A stretch of 64,000 bases of DNA from Harmothoe impar (taxonomy: Eukaryota; Annelida; Polychaeta; Phyllodocida; Polynoidae). The notes below the pieces were generated by a model that saw nothing but the letters and a program-made list of their open reading frames with translations, did no database searches and was not told where the DNA came from. The stretch's first letter is position 1. Each line of letters begins with the position of its first letter. The position numbers and the translations under genes were made by a program. Of this stretch, positions 28,701 through 41,148 are shown in pieces. The stretch covers positions 32,541,004 to 32,605,003 of the forward strand of contig OX381710.1 in the NCBI GenBank assembly GCA_947462335.1, in the 5' to 3' direction.

Positions 28701-31015
28701 CACCCAGTTGGTGGTTATTTCATGTACAATTATCTCCACATCGAACATCTTTGAACAATTATTAAGACGTAAGGTAGCAGGAATTGAAAATAAATACAAT
28801 ATAAACGGAAAAAATATATATGGAAAGTATAAGCACACAATTTGTATAAATGCACTTGGTATACCATACATAGTCAAGTGAGTTGTAAGAGGTAGGGCTA
28901 GGGGAATTATATCCCAGAATACAAAGTATATAATGCACATATACCGTGATATAGTAAAGCATTGATTGTCATAAACCTAGGCTATGGGACTATTCAAGTA
29001 TGATGTCATCGGTAAGGGGTGCTGGGGTATATGGAGAATGATGACATTGTCATTCCGTTTGGACACTATACTATTGAAAAAAGGGGGAAAAATATAACCT
29101 CATTACTGTAAATTCCCGCGTACTACCCGCAATTTACGGTATTAGGGAGGTGGGGGGGGGGGGTCTTGAAAAAATTGATGACGTCAAACTTTAATGGCCC
29201 GCTATGAGGTCCATGATATGCAGGTAATACTGGTATCTGCCGATACCCAAATTATCCACCATAATCTCTACCATCATAGGCCTGGATAACTGTATTCATA
29301 CCTTTCCTGCTATAGACATTCCAAAACTCGCCCCATCTCGACCTCGCGTAACCCAAGCGTCATTGCTGGTATTTGAGAGGCTGTATTGTGTGTTTATCCC
29401 GACCGGATTCATATGCCACGACCTGCCTACATATTATTCACTATTTGATACTGCAGCAACCTGCATGCCAGAACTACTTTAACCAGGAATCCTGAGTACC
29501 AGCGATGACGCTCGGGATATAGAGCTCTAGATGAAGCGAGCTTGTACATTTCCCTTTGAACTGATATAAAAGTTAAAGTACATATTGTATAAACTAGGCT
29601 CTATACATAGGACCAAACTTTAAATGCAGTTTACTCCTTTGATTCAATAGATCATTTATGTATCCTTGTTTGCGCTATTCCCAATAGAGCAATCAAAGGC
29701 ACTGTCTGGATATTATACCAGATAATAATGTCAATCCTGGGAACGTGTATTTGATTCTTGGCTTTTGGGTATATCAAATGGTCAAGTGGTTCGATATCCG
29801 TGCATAACATTACTATAATTAACTAATTTTGCATGCAAAGTACAAAAAAATAACTGGATTTCATTTAGTATACCGATATATATGGTGACCTTTCTTTGGG
29901 CATTATGAAGCATCATGCTGGTAATTTACCAGTGTAAATCCGTAACTATAACATCAATTTAACCATACGTCATGTTTGAAAATAAATGTTACGTTCAACT
30001 ATCACTTACAACATAAAAATGTATTCGCGGACGATTCTCCATACGTTCATTTAGTTGTTGAATATGACATCTTTAATAGGGTAAATAAATATATCTAACT
30101 CTAGAAATATAATGGTTATGTTGGAGACTCAGTTTATAAAAAGCTTATTCATGGACTTCGAGTACCAGTATAAATACAAGATCAGATCTACAAGACTAAA
30201 GATTTACACCATGTACTTGTTTGTGAAAATTTGTTCTGCCTTTTATATGAAATTTACACTGTTGTTATAAAGCACTAGATGGGATTCAAGTACACTTGAG
30301 ATTCATAAATTTGGTCAGTAAATTTAGTCAAATACCAAACTCAAAATGGAAGGAAAAAGTGATCCTACCCCCTATGTTGAAATACAGGGGGTAGAAAATA
30401 TGCATCTATCTGCATTACTTGCAACATATTTGCAAGAAACTCATCGGAATAAAGTTTATCCTAAAACTATAGATATAAAATAAAATATTGATATGTTTTT
30501 TTAAAAGATTTTTTTTCAGGCAGTTTACAAGGTACTCATGAGAAACCTCATAATTTGGTACTGTTCATCCTGTAGCACTTGACAACTAGGTTGGGCCACT
30601 TACATCTGAGAAGTCTTTGGCTTCAAGATCTACTTTACTATCATCTATGTAAGCACTTACGGTGACTTAATGTAATCCCAGATTATTGTTTGGTATGTAG
30701 ATCTCCCTCTTTGTGATTCCAGCGACATACTATAGACTCTGGTGATTCCTTATGAAAACTTGTCCAGTCATAGCTTATTACGACGGCAGGTGGCACTGCG
30801 GCTATGACAGTGCCAACAATTCTTGTTTGGATTCATACCACTAGGTGTCACCTCTGAGAAGTGGTGGGTCCTTGAAAATGAAAAGAAAGGTCTGGTCACA
30901 TGATGGTCATAATGGTGAGCGGTGGGGGGTGGGGGCGGATAGTATTGGGGTCATACTTCAATGTTGTGTTTTCTGGTTAATAATGTCTGATGATAGCAAT
31001 CTGAGCGAGGAGGCC
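28701..31015. other. Intergenic sequence downstream of the scavenger receptor gene
   Basis: Mostly AT-rich unique sequence. At about 29105-29165 there is a short TIR-like fragment (TGTAAATTCCCGCG ... GCAATTTACGG) next to a G run. No further receptor exon with a good acceptor was identified beyond 31016. Confidence 0.4.
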
Positions 31016-31093
31016 TTATCGCCTCCCTCTCCCCTCCATATCAATTCCCTTCTTTATGATAGAAGCAGAACTCTTTTGGGATGCGTTGCCCCG
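31016..31093 (-). CDS. Possible last coding exon of the scavenger receptor gene (tentative)
   Basis: After an AG acceptor (TCTACAG) the sequence is open in the phase required by exon 11 and ends with TAA after 25 codons, giving a short basic cytoplasmic tail. The segment resembles the end of exon 11 and its following intron (about 31225-31310) in a different frame, so it may be a duplicated exon fragment used as a tail or a non-functional copy. A short C-terminal cytosolic tail is expected in this family. Confidence 0.35.
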   Translation of the reverse strand, partial: RGNASQKSSASIIKKGIDMEGRGRR

Positions 31094-31258
31094 ACCCTGT
31101 AGACCTAGTGGATGATGTACAGGGATAACGTGAGATGGGCACCATGGGAAAAAAGATGTGGGGCAAAAGGAGAAGAGGACAGAGGAAGTAATGGAAGACA
31201 ATTTGGACAAAATGTCACCCCTCTCCCCTCAATTTGAATTCCCTCTTTGGGTACATAC

Positions 31259-34200
31259 CTCTGCCTTCCGGGTTGCCCTGACCTTGTACTGGATGATGTA
31301 GATAAAGACACAGATCAGGATAAGGATACCCAGGGCCAGGAGCCCGTACTGTACCCCCTCCAGTATCTGCATGGGGCGGAACACCTCAGCCGAGAACTTG
31401 CCAGCATCCGACTTAGCTAACTGTGCACTCTGTGAAAAAGTGTGTCAATGGATCAATGGGGTATAACGTATTTCTCAACAAATATAATGCAGATAACAGT
31501 CCCATGTAAGGTGATATTCTTTAAAATATTGTTTAGCATACCGGTACATATATACATGATGTGATACCATGATACATTTTTAAGTCAATAAAACCTTTAC
31601 CTCATTGAGCCACAGCATGGGGAAGATGGTAAAGTTGAATTTGGCAGTGTCTCTGTAAATTGAAGGTTATACATGAACATTATAAGTGTGTACATTTACA
31701 ATACCAAGTAAGGAATGTACATATGTATACCATTTGTAAATATGACATGTTACTAGATCAGCTTGCATTGTGAATTCTTTGTCCAATATCGATATGTGAA
31801 GGCTATTCTACTTACTTGAAGGCCCCTAACTTGGTGACCTTAGCATTCAGCTGCAGCTTCTTGGCTACGTTGAGAGCTGTACCAGTGTACTGTAACAGAC
31901 AGGTGTAAAACAAGTTATAGTCCGTGGCACCAAGAAAGGGACTATTGCATTAGGCTTGTTTTCTATGTGAAATAACATGTAGAAGCAACTCAAATGAGCA
32001 CAAAATATTTCCTGATGAAGAGCTAAACACATACACATGAGAATAAATGTTTACAATCAGGGAAATTGTTCATTCTCTTGCTTGTAAAGTGCAGTTTCAT
32101 GACAATAGTGGCAAGCACTCTTTATGACACACTATAAGTATAGGGAATATCATCAAAACTTCCCCAAAATGCTGATTTTAAGCAATTTTTGAATATTTCG
32201 ATCTCACTTTGTGAAAAGGCTCACATTTACATTTCTTTAATCAGAATGTTCTAAATGGTACCATTGTGAAGAAAAAATTGTTCCCTGATTTATTTGATGG
32301 CTAATTCTATCTCTGACAGTGTATTTCAATTTCTATAGGTGCTAATGCAAATCAAAGTCAACAAAAATATAACATTTCAGAAATGTTTCTAGGGTATTTA
32401 CAAATTTCACAATTACCCACATTTCTCCAGAGAAACATAACATTGTTATTACCTTAAACTACAGAGTCTCGGCTAAAAAACGTTTTTTACATAAAGATGA
32501 TGCGACTACTAGTGCCAAAGTAGTGGATCATGACGTGAAATGCAAAAGGGCAAACATAGTTTGGCAGTCCCTTTCTTGGTGCCACGGACTATAGCAAGAA
32601 GAAGTAAACTTAAAAAAATCATTAAAGGCTAGGACTTCTTAAACCAAATTGTAAAATCCTTTGTCAGGGTCGTTGAGTTTATATAACACCTCAGTTAAAT
32701 TTAGAATTGCCCAAGCACAATCCCTGAGATCCAGGCATGTCCTAGCCCTGTAGAATTGTTTTCCCTAGCAAAGTACCCCAAAAATAATGGCTCAGGCAAC
32801 CAACAAATAGGATGCTGGTTGTTCCCTTCCAGCAATTCACTGCTCTACATAAGTTGCACTGGTGTGACCAGCAGTTAGACTATGCCAGTGGTAGTATACA
32901 ATACTATTGATACCCACCAGTGTATACTGACGGTCTAGACTACCACTTGTGTGTCCACAGAAAATGGTATACTACCCCTTGAATAGACCACATCCCATGG
33001 ATTCAGTTAAAAACAAACACTTAAATACACAAGGATTCCTTTCTGAATTGTGTATCCCTAGAAGCCTAGTTCAATGATTAATTTAAGGAGGTTATGATAG
33101 CTTTATTCTGGTTTTATAGAATGTTTCATACCAAGTCAAGCCTGATTCATGGTCCCCCTACCAATTTCACCTGACCAGGCCGGGTCAAGTGGTTCAAGGT
33201 AATACAGTTGTCCAGTTGTGCTATTTATGGCTGATTGGGGATCAAACAAACGCAGTGCCCTGTGCTGGGTGCAGTCAGTAGGGTTAATGACTGCATGATC
33301 CACTCTCCTCCAGTCTCAGAGAACGGTCCCTTTAAGAGCATAATCATATATGCATTTTGGAAAAGTGGTACCAGAATGATAGTGTATAGACATATATGGG
33401 CAAACCATAATTATCTGATTCATCTTATTAAAGGTCATTTCTGAAAATTACTAGAAACAATATGGGGTGGCGTAGGAAAATGGGGGCCGAGGGGGGGGAG
33501 GGGGGGCTGGACTCCCAATTAGAACTAAATGGGACTCAATAATATTTCTATATAACCCCTTTGTGTGAATGCATAATCATGCATTTGAGCTGATGCGTAA
33601 TGTTCGGTTAGTTGGCTCACCCTGCCCCCTTCCCCGCTCCCCAATAAAGAATTGCTTGCTACGCCTCTCAGGGCCTCTGTGAAGAACTTACAGGTTCTAT
33701 GTCCATGAGTGTGCTGTACTCGTCTTTAGGGTGCATACCGTCGATGGCATCGATATAGCTGCGGTCACCCTGGTAGAAGTGTGGCTGTGATACGATAATG
33801 GGTGCCCCCTTACACACAGATACGTCCAGTACCCCTGACTTCAGGCACTGGGGCCGACAGTACCCCGTGTTGTTCGGGTTGTGGATGTGGTCCATGAAAA
33901 CAGACGGTGGTGGCGTGAAGTGGTACGTTGGGATGCCATGTACATCATTTGTCTTGTTGAAGTTCACATAGATAGACCTGTACAGGTATGAAATTGACCC
34001 CTTCTTAAATAATTTTGACATTTTCAAATGGATGCCCCTGAATATAGGTCTTCTATAGGTAAGTATAGAGCTTCATGATAAACTTTGGAATCAAGAACAA
34101 ATTTTCTTCCCTGCCTGTGAGATTTTTTCCCCGTTTACTTTCATAGTTTTCAATGATATGAATGTGTCAAATGGCGCAGGGCGTGGCCTTCTCGATAGCC

Positions 34201-37200
34201 CTGTTCACTATAGTAGATCATTTAGTACAAAAAAAGAAATTAATTACATGTATTTGAATCTTACCTGCATATGTCAGAGGAAAATATATACAGCACTTCA
34301 TCCTTGTTAATATAGGGGTGCCATTTAGAGCCATCTGTAAAAGGGTCGTCAGAAATTATGCAATTAACTACGTCACTATGAGCATTGTCAAGTGTGCTCT
34401 GCCATTAGATCCTGCGGATCGCTAGGGAGATAGGCACTGATAACAGATATCGCGACAGTTACCGCTTACACCCTAAGAATTCCAGAGTGAATATTAAGGA
34501 TGACTGATTAGAAGAGAGATTATGCCGCTAGTTACTTATAATGTTTTAATTGTGTTAAAACTCTTACCTGTGCCGTTGATCATATTACAATATGAGGTTT
34601 TCCAGTAGTCCAGCGTCCTATTAAAGTATAAAGTTGCTATGTTATGATGGATCATACCTCTTTTTATAAGTTACCCTCTTCATTACTATCTTAACCTATC
34701 CGACAGCAAGTGTATACTGGACACCATTCAGTTTTCTAAAGCGGATATCAACATCAAATAGAAAAAGATGACTTTGTGTACAACATGAGATGGACAATAA
34801 GTTTGTCTTACGGCTTGCCGTTCCATGCGCTAATGGTGTTGAGTTTATTGATGTCACCGGTACCACTGTAGATGCTGTAGACTCCATCGTCACTCCCGTT
34901 GTGAGTAGGCTATATATATAGGTCAATACAAAAGGGGTAATCATATATTCTAGTTACAAACCGGGCTCGGAAAATCACTGTGTCCAGTACTAGTGATACA
35001 ATTTAATCTTTCCAGTTGACACAGATACATTTGTGAGATGCGCCCAGTGGACAAAAAGTCCAAATTTTGAGGAAGTCCAAGATCACTAATACCAGGTCAT
35101 TAATCAAGTCATATACACCATTAGAAAGCCAACATCGGGTGAATTGCCATCATAAACATCTCAAGTTGACTTTGTGTAGCATTAACGAATTTAACTATAC
35201 TGCCGACATTTTTCTATCCATGTGGAATAACATCCTCTTGACTCATCCCAGGCTTCCAAAGTGAAAAGAAGAAAAGACAAACGGAATTCACTTGGCATAG
35301 ACAGGTAGGGTGTGGTTTAGATACACCATACTTAGCAAACACCACTTTGTTCAGCGTTTGTGTCCCCTGTAATTTACCAAGCCATGTATACTACAGCACG
35401 TTAATCTTTCTTAAATAGGTAACAAGGAGGTAATAAAACCTCTCCTTTCCCTGTAGCTTTGTTCAAAAGTGAATATTGATTTAGTATTTTACCATTGCTG
35501 TTAGGAATACCTACCCCACTGAAGAGTCCTACTGTGGTGTTGATGCGATAATGAAGGTACTTCTCTGTGTAGCTGTTAATTTTGTCGAGTAGCGGCTCTT
35601 TATAGCCCCAGAGAAATTCACGCACAGAGTGTTTCTCAAACAGCCTCTCCTTCTCATGTGATAAGAGTGTAGCGACGAAAGGCAGCGCAAACGCTGGCAA
35701 TTTCGTCTGGAGTAAGGACGCAATGGTCTGAAAAGAGGATTTTGGCCGCATGTTTCACTATTTCACAAGGCTGGTTTGCGTGTACTTTTATAAATGTTTT
35801 TTGACACATAGGTCAGTAACGACCTCCCTTTTGTTGTCAATGAAAACCATTTTTATTAAAACTGATCTGATCACAAATGCGTCTCATTTGAACATCGAGC
35901 ATATATCGTTCATCAGAAACTACACTGTATATATTTCAATTACCAGTAGGAACCATTAGAACTACACTGGCTAATTGTCATGTACTGTAAGATTTTCTTG
36001 TAATATTAAAGGGAATAAAGGAAATCAGTATCATATCTTACCAAGATAGGGAGGTTAATAGTCGTGAAATTGTCATTGTCCGAACCAACTGAGAGACTAC
36101 GCTCGAAGACATAAGCCTTTGGCTCACGATAAGAAATCACCGTCCCATTGCTCTGGAATTCGACATCCTGCTTTCCTCTTACCTCTCTGGGGAAAAGGAA
36201 GTAGCAAGTAACAATTACAATACGAGCTTTTGAAACATATATAACCGGTTGTTCCATGATGGAATACAATTAAAAAGTTCATCGTACATAAGATACCATA
36301 TGATCATTTCATAGTCAACTAGTATAAGTTGGAGCAAGAGGTCTTAATCATAGGTATTTGATTGATCGAAACATTTAATTAACATATATTGTGCTGACAT
36401 TGCTTAAATGTCTACCCCGGTATTGACTTTGCACTCAGTAACTTTGGCATATATGTCAATGCCGACCCAGTTACACATCCTCAAATATCCAGTAGTGGGT
36501 GTAGGTGGTGGGAGATGGACTTTTCCTGGTCTGTGTTCCCTTTGTGTAAACATGAGATGCACAGCACTATTTCCTGCGGCGGATGAGTCATCTTTATGTA
36601 AACCATGCTAGGTAGCACAAGACCCACCGGCGGCAATACAAACCTCACATGTATGGTACTGTCATTCTATCACATGCAGCAAATTAAGCCACAAATAGAA
36701 GTGTTGTTAGCTTTCATAACAGAGACGGGCTTATACCATAGACATACATTTATGCTTGTACAAATGGCGTAATACCGCATAAGCCGGACATGGGCGCTGA
36801 AAATTGCTAATTTTCAGTACTGAAGAATACTACAAAAGCCCTTGTATAAGCCGCACCCTATGTAGGCATGTTTCGTATCTAATTGAAGCTGATTTTGGTT
36901 CGCGTACACGCCCACTACTGCCCCTCATAAATCCAGAGCATCGCCCCCTGATTCCTTTAAGATAACCCACTGGTCCTGTTATTTCAGGGATCACTGTAAC
37001 ACTACCTTTATTATCTGATAGATTTAATAGAGTAGACATCGATACTTATATATTTCATTAACATTTTATCATTTGCACTTTACCTAGAACCAATTACTGC
37101 CCCCTCCTCAAGAGTGACCACCCCCTATTATTTAGACCAATCGCTACCGCTTCCGAAGGTCGTTTGGCAATGGGTGCCCATTTCAGACCTCATTATCACC

Positions 37201-40200
37201 CCCGCCCCCTCTCACCCACCCCATACCAAAACCATGAATCCAAATTCACGTTCCAAAATTTAATACATTTGTACACTTTTTTTTTTCAATTTGAATACTG
37301 TATAGTGGGATATAGGCCCGGCAACCATATGCTTTCCACGTGTTTCTTACCTATATGTGTATGGTCCTTTCTGTGTTACATTAGGCTTGGCTTCACCATC
37401 TATAACCTGCCAAGGGTTCTCCACATTGAACACCCAGAACTGCATATAGACGGCTGCAGGAGGGTCCTTCCATGCTTTATAGGCCTCAGAGCCGTTTTTG
37501 AGAACCACATTCTGAAAGAACACACATATCTAGTATCATCATACTTTGCATGCGAAGGTAGAGGAAAAAAATTATAGTGGCATGGGACATTAGTCATTAG
37601 TCATTTCTTAAAATCCATATGGCGACAAGGCCATTACTTAGAATCGATATGGCGACATGACCATTACTTAAAATCGACATGGGACATAGGGACCCCCATC
37701 AAGGGCCCCAGTAGAAATTGACCTAGCATGAATAGATTCCTATAATTCCTAATAATGGATGTGGTTTGAAACTGAAAGGATGAGATGGGAGCCTATTAAA
37801 GGCTAAGCCTAAGGTCGAGGTGATTAATCTGACACTTCTTGGCTTAGTCTATAATCGAGTCAACAGTGTGCAGATCGACGGGTAGATCTGCACACTGACC
37901 CCCGTCCTCCGTATTTGATATAAATTGTTCCCTTCCACGATGGCAAGTATCGTAAGTGGCTAATTACGTACGTCGACGCTTTCCCTATGTATGGGTCCCA
38001 GATGTAGGTCTATCACTTAGTGATAGTCTAGATATGTCACTATCACATCCACATTGTTGAAGACCACATCCGGAGGTTTTTAATTGGCAATTTCGCTATT
38101 GTAATCAGGTACCTAGGTATGTTAACTGACTTCCTATCTAAAGGTAACTCCTGTAGAGCTATATTTATTCATTTATTACTTGGTTTAGTTGGGGGGCCAA
38201 TCCATGAGACCTCATATCCTAAATATCAGTGATTGTGCTGTCCCCAGTGAGAAGCACATGAACTACAGCCCAAATACCCAATATGATCTCATATTGGGTG
38301 ACAACCAACCCAATGGGGAGGCCACCCCATATATTTTCTATAGAAACTACATGCATGTGCAAATATCACTTCAAACCTGGTATTCTTATAACAAGAGGTA
38401 AATCAACAAACTAGCACTAATTTGATGAGAAACCCCTCCTAATCCCTATCTATAAAGGGCCCCAGAAAGTACCCTTTCCCTTGGAATCATGGTCACACAT
38501 GCTAGCCAAAACTGAGGGAGTGGCCCCCTGGGCCCCTGCAGTGGTCAGTCTGCCTGAAGCACTTACCTCCCACTGGCCGTCCCTCCCTCCCCCACCCAAT
38601 CACTGAGCACTGGCCCTGATCACTCACCATACTTCAATACAGAGTGTAACAATGGGCAATCCATAGGGTAGTTAACAGTTGTTAGTTTCCCTGCAAGCAG
38701 GTGGGGGGGGGGGGGGGGGGGGGTATGTGGGTACAACTACCCCCCCCCCCCCCCACACACACACACTCTCTCTCTCACACATGTACTTAGCAACGGCCTC
38801 TCACAGCAGACCATGTACAGCAGTGCCCCCTTGTGCAAAGTGAGGAAAGCACACATTGACCAATTCAGTGTTTGAAGGGATTTACTATTTTTGCTAAAAA
38901 CACCACTTTATTCACATATTTATGTCACATATACTAAAGGATTATTCAAAACAGTATGTCTGCAGTGGTATATTCTGGTTTTCTCATATTATTCAAAACC
39001 TCCGGATGTGGTCTTTAATACCGACATGACATTGTCACAACGGCTTTTGTTGGCTGATGTAGGGGCTTTGTACACCGACCATGATTCCAGCTTTCAAAAA
39101 CATGTACTCCTGTTGGAACTTGAGACAGGTCCAAATCAATCCATGTTACACACAGGTGTGAAAATCAGTAACAGAGTCGGAGGACACACTAAAAAATGCT
39201 GTGGAAAAAAATCTGAAAAAGGGGGGGGGGGGGCGCTTATTAGGGGTAGGGCTTATTAGGGTTTATTACGTCGAATACGGTACCACCTAGCCTAGTCACG
39301 TAAGTACTTTGATAACGCTGCTGTGGGCAGGCAGATAACCTGTCAGAGGTGTGATAAGTTTTTGGTGGGCTGCAGGAGAGGTCCCGATTTCCGCATCAGC
39401 GGCAATCGCGATTTCAGGCACTAATAAGCTGTTCCCTTATGTTGGTGATGGCTAGTTTTAAAGCCATGATATCAATCTACCCCTCAGTGAAATCAGAGAG
39501 AAAACAATATGCATTATTGACTGAGCAAGACTCATCCAAAGGTTATGTTAAATTGAAAATTGAATAAAAACAGTAGACTTAAAAGCACATATAAAATTCC
39601 AAAAACGATATCAAATTATCCATGTACCAAATTTCCTGCATGTGCGAGTTGGTGCAGTGCCATTTTGAGGTGGGTGAAAGTTTCTTATTTTCTAGATAGT
39701 GAGCCATGAGCTGGCAGAGGTGTGAAAAGGCATGCAGTGCTCAGTGGCAGGAGGGCTCCAGATTTCCGCATCGGCGGGAATCGTGATTTCAGGCATTAAT
39801 AAGCTGTCACCTAATGATGGTCATAGCCGGTTTTAAAGGCATGATATAAATCTACCCCTCAGTGAAATCAGAGAGAAGAAATACCAACTATTAACCGTGC
39901 TAGGCTCCGGCAAAGTTTGGGTAAAATTGTCAATTAAATAAATTTCCGCATCAGCGGAAATCAGCGATTTGAGGCCCTATTAGGGAGTGCTCATTTTTTA
40001 ACAACAGGGTGGGGGGGGGGGTGGTGGATTTGGGGGGGGGGTAAAATATTTGGACCCCTTGACCGGGGGGGGGGGGTAAACAATTTAGACCCCTCTTGGG
40101 GGGGGGTAAAAGAAATTCAACCTGTTTTGAGGGAAAACGCCCGCGCGTTTAATGCTACGAGATCAATGCTACAAAGGGGCGCGAACGCGCGCGATTTTCA

Positions 40201-40774
40201 GCCTGCCGGGGGGTAACAAATTTTGACTCCTCTAGGAGGGGGGTAAAAAATTCTGCGCGCTCCGCACGAAATCTCACCGCCCCCCCTGTTGTTAAAAATT
40301 AGCACTCCCTTAGAGACGGATTTTAATACTAACTTAGACTGATTTTATCAGCTTGTGATATCTTTTATTAAAGTTATGATATCAATCTACCCCTCAGTGA
40401 AATCAGAGAGAAAAAATACATACTATCGACTGAGCTAGGCTCTGGCAAAGTTAGGAAAATATTCAAGTTAAATTAATTAATTAGTGCCTCAAATCGGAAA
40501 GGGACACCAATTTGAATTTTACGCCCCCCCCCCCTCGGGCCCCTCTACAAAACAAAAAGCACCCACCAGCTCTCACTCATTATAAATGAATGACAACTCC
40601 CTAATAGCTCTTACAAGAACAACATAATGAACAAAGTCTCAAAGGTCTACATACCTGGTCGATTTCTTTCTTTACAAGTTTGCTGGACTCAAAAATAAGG
40701 ACAATTCCGGCGACAATAAGTAGAATGCCTACCACAGTAAATATGCTTACTGTGGCTATCGTACACCTTTTCAT
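31259..40774 (-). CDS. CD36/SCARB-family scavenger receptor (LIMP-2/croquemort-like), 11 exons assembled
   Basis: Exons: 40774-40655, 37511-37351, 36186-36042, 35727-35515, 34909-34812, 34617-34568, 34334-34265, 33977-33692, 31889-31816, 31652-31601, 31429-31259. Each has GT-AG borders, and the phases join to 480 codons without a stop. Residues 5-32 form an N-terminal membrane anchor. The ectodomain has family blocks WKDPPAAVYMQFWVFNV, GPYTYR, TVISYREPKAYVF, CNMINGTDG, PPSVFMDH, the cysteine cluster YCRPQC/VCKG and the FYQGD...GMHP...DIEP block. Residues about 450-470 form the second membrane segment, before a basic tail. Several Asn-X-Ser/Thr sites fit a glycosylated, lumenal or extracellular domain. 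The family binds lipoproteins, fatty acids or lysosomal enzymes, and which ligand applies here is unknown. The last 5' GT at 31258 implies at least one more exon. The ATG lies 374 bases from the start codon of the divergent phosphatase gene. Confidence 0.95.
31916..32593. mobile_element. 678-bp non-autonomous DNA transposon with 28-bp termini
   Basis: Inverted termini TATAGTCCGTGGCACCAAGA... (31916-31943) and their complement (32566-32593) match almost perfectly over 28 bp. The core is AT-rich and non-coding. It lies in the intron between receptor exons 8 and 9. TATA at both ends is compatible with a TA target duplication. Confidence 0.8.
38034..39046. mobile_element. ~1-kb element with imperfect ~50-bp inverted termini
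   Basis: GAAGACCACATCCGGAGGTT at about 38062 reappears inverted as AACCTCCGGATGTGGTCTTT at about 38997. Weaker matches extend outward (TGTCACTATCAC against GTGACAATGTCA). The core includes a G-run/C-run pair around 38700-38760 and (AC)n. It lies in receptor intron 1. Its boundaries are approximate. Confidence 0.55.
38700..38785. repeat. Poly-G/poly-C pair and (CA)n-(CT)n microsatellite
   Basis: A run of more than 20 G and a run of more than 10 C, separated by ~20 bases, form a strong foldback. They are followed by alternating CA and CT dinucleotides. Confidence 0.9.
39340..40500. repeat. ~350-bp repeat in three diverged copies, the last split by a MITE
   Basis: Each copy contains ATCTACCCCTCAGTGAAATC (about 39475, 39853 and 40387), a TTTCCGCATCAGCGG-type block and GACTGAGC-A-GGCTC. 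The third copy breaks at GAGGCCCTATTA, where the element at 39983-40309 has inserted, and resumes with TTAGAGACGG. Non-coding, in receptor intron 1. Confidence 0.75.
39983..40309. mobile_element. 327-bp MITE, same TTA family as 23457-23639
   Basis: Inverted termini GGGAGTGCTCATTTTTTAAC and GTTAAAAATTAGCACTCCC, with a G-rich core carrying GGGGGTAAA blocks. TTA flanks both ends (39980-39982 and 40310-40312). Confidence 0.8.
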
Positions 40775-41148
40775 TGTCTCTGTGAATCCAGTGATGTCTA
40801 TGACATGTAATACTTGATAACGATCTATTATCAGCCCTATTATCTATTTGACAAACTCGTTGCTGTTCAATGTTGCCAAAGGCAAAGGTATTCCTGACAC
40901 AGCTCACGTGTTTGTATAACCAGGTCGGGATCACATGATCAGTCATGTGACCTCACGGAGATAATAAAGTTTCGCACACCACTGCCGAACTTACTGTCCT
41001 TAGTTATTCTGGGTAGAAGTCACATTGATATCTTTGAGTGTGAGCTGAAGTAATATAGCACCAATTAAAGCACCTCCTGTTGTATCATTCTAATTTTGAT
41101 AATACGAAACCATACTTCAAACAGGGCGGCAAGGATTAGCGGACCAAG
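40775..41148. promoter_or_regulatory. Divergent promoter between receptor and phosphatase genes
   Basis: The 374 bases between the two start codons must hold both promoters and 5' leaders. There is no TATA box for the plus-strand gene. Its start codon sits in CCAAGATGGCGG (41144-41155), a YY1-type element often found at translation starts with very short leaders. The minus-strand side carries the E-box cluster. Confidence 0.6.
40904..40950. promoter_or_regulatory. Cluster of three E-boxes of TFE/MITF type
   Basis: TCACGTG (40904-40910), TCACATGA (40931-40938) and TCATGTGA (40943-40950) lie 130-176 bases upstream of the scavenger receptor ATG, inside the divergent promoter. These match CLEAR/M-box cores bound by MiT/TFE factors in animals, which control lysosomal genes including LIMP-2-type receptors. 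Function here is inferred. Confidence 0.5.
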
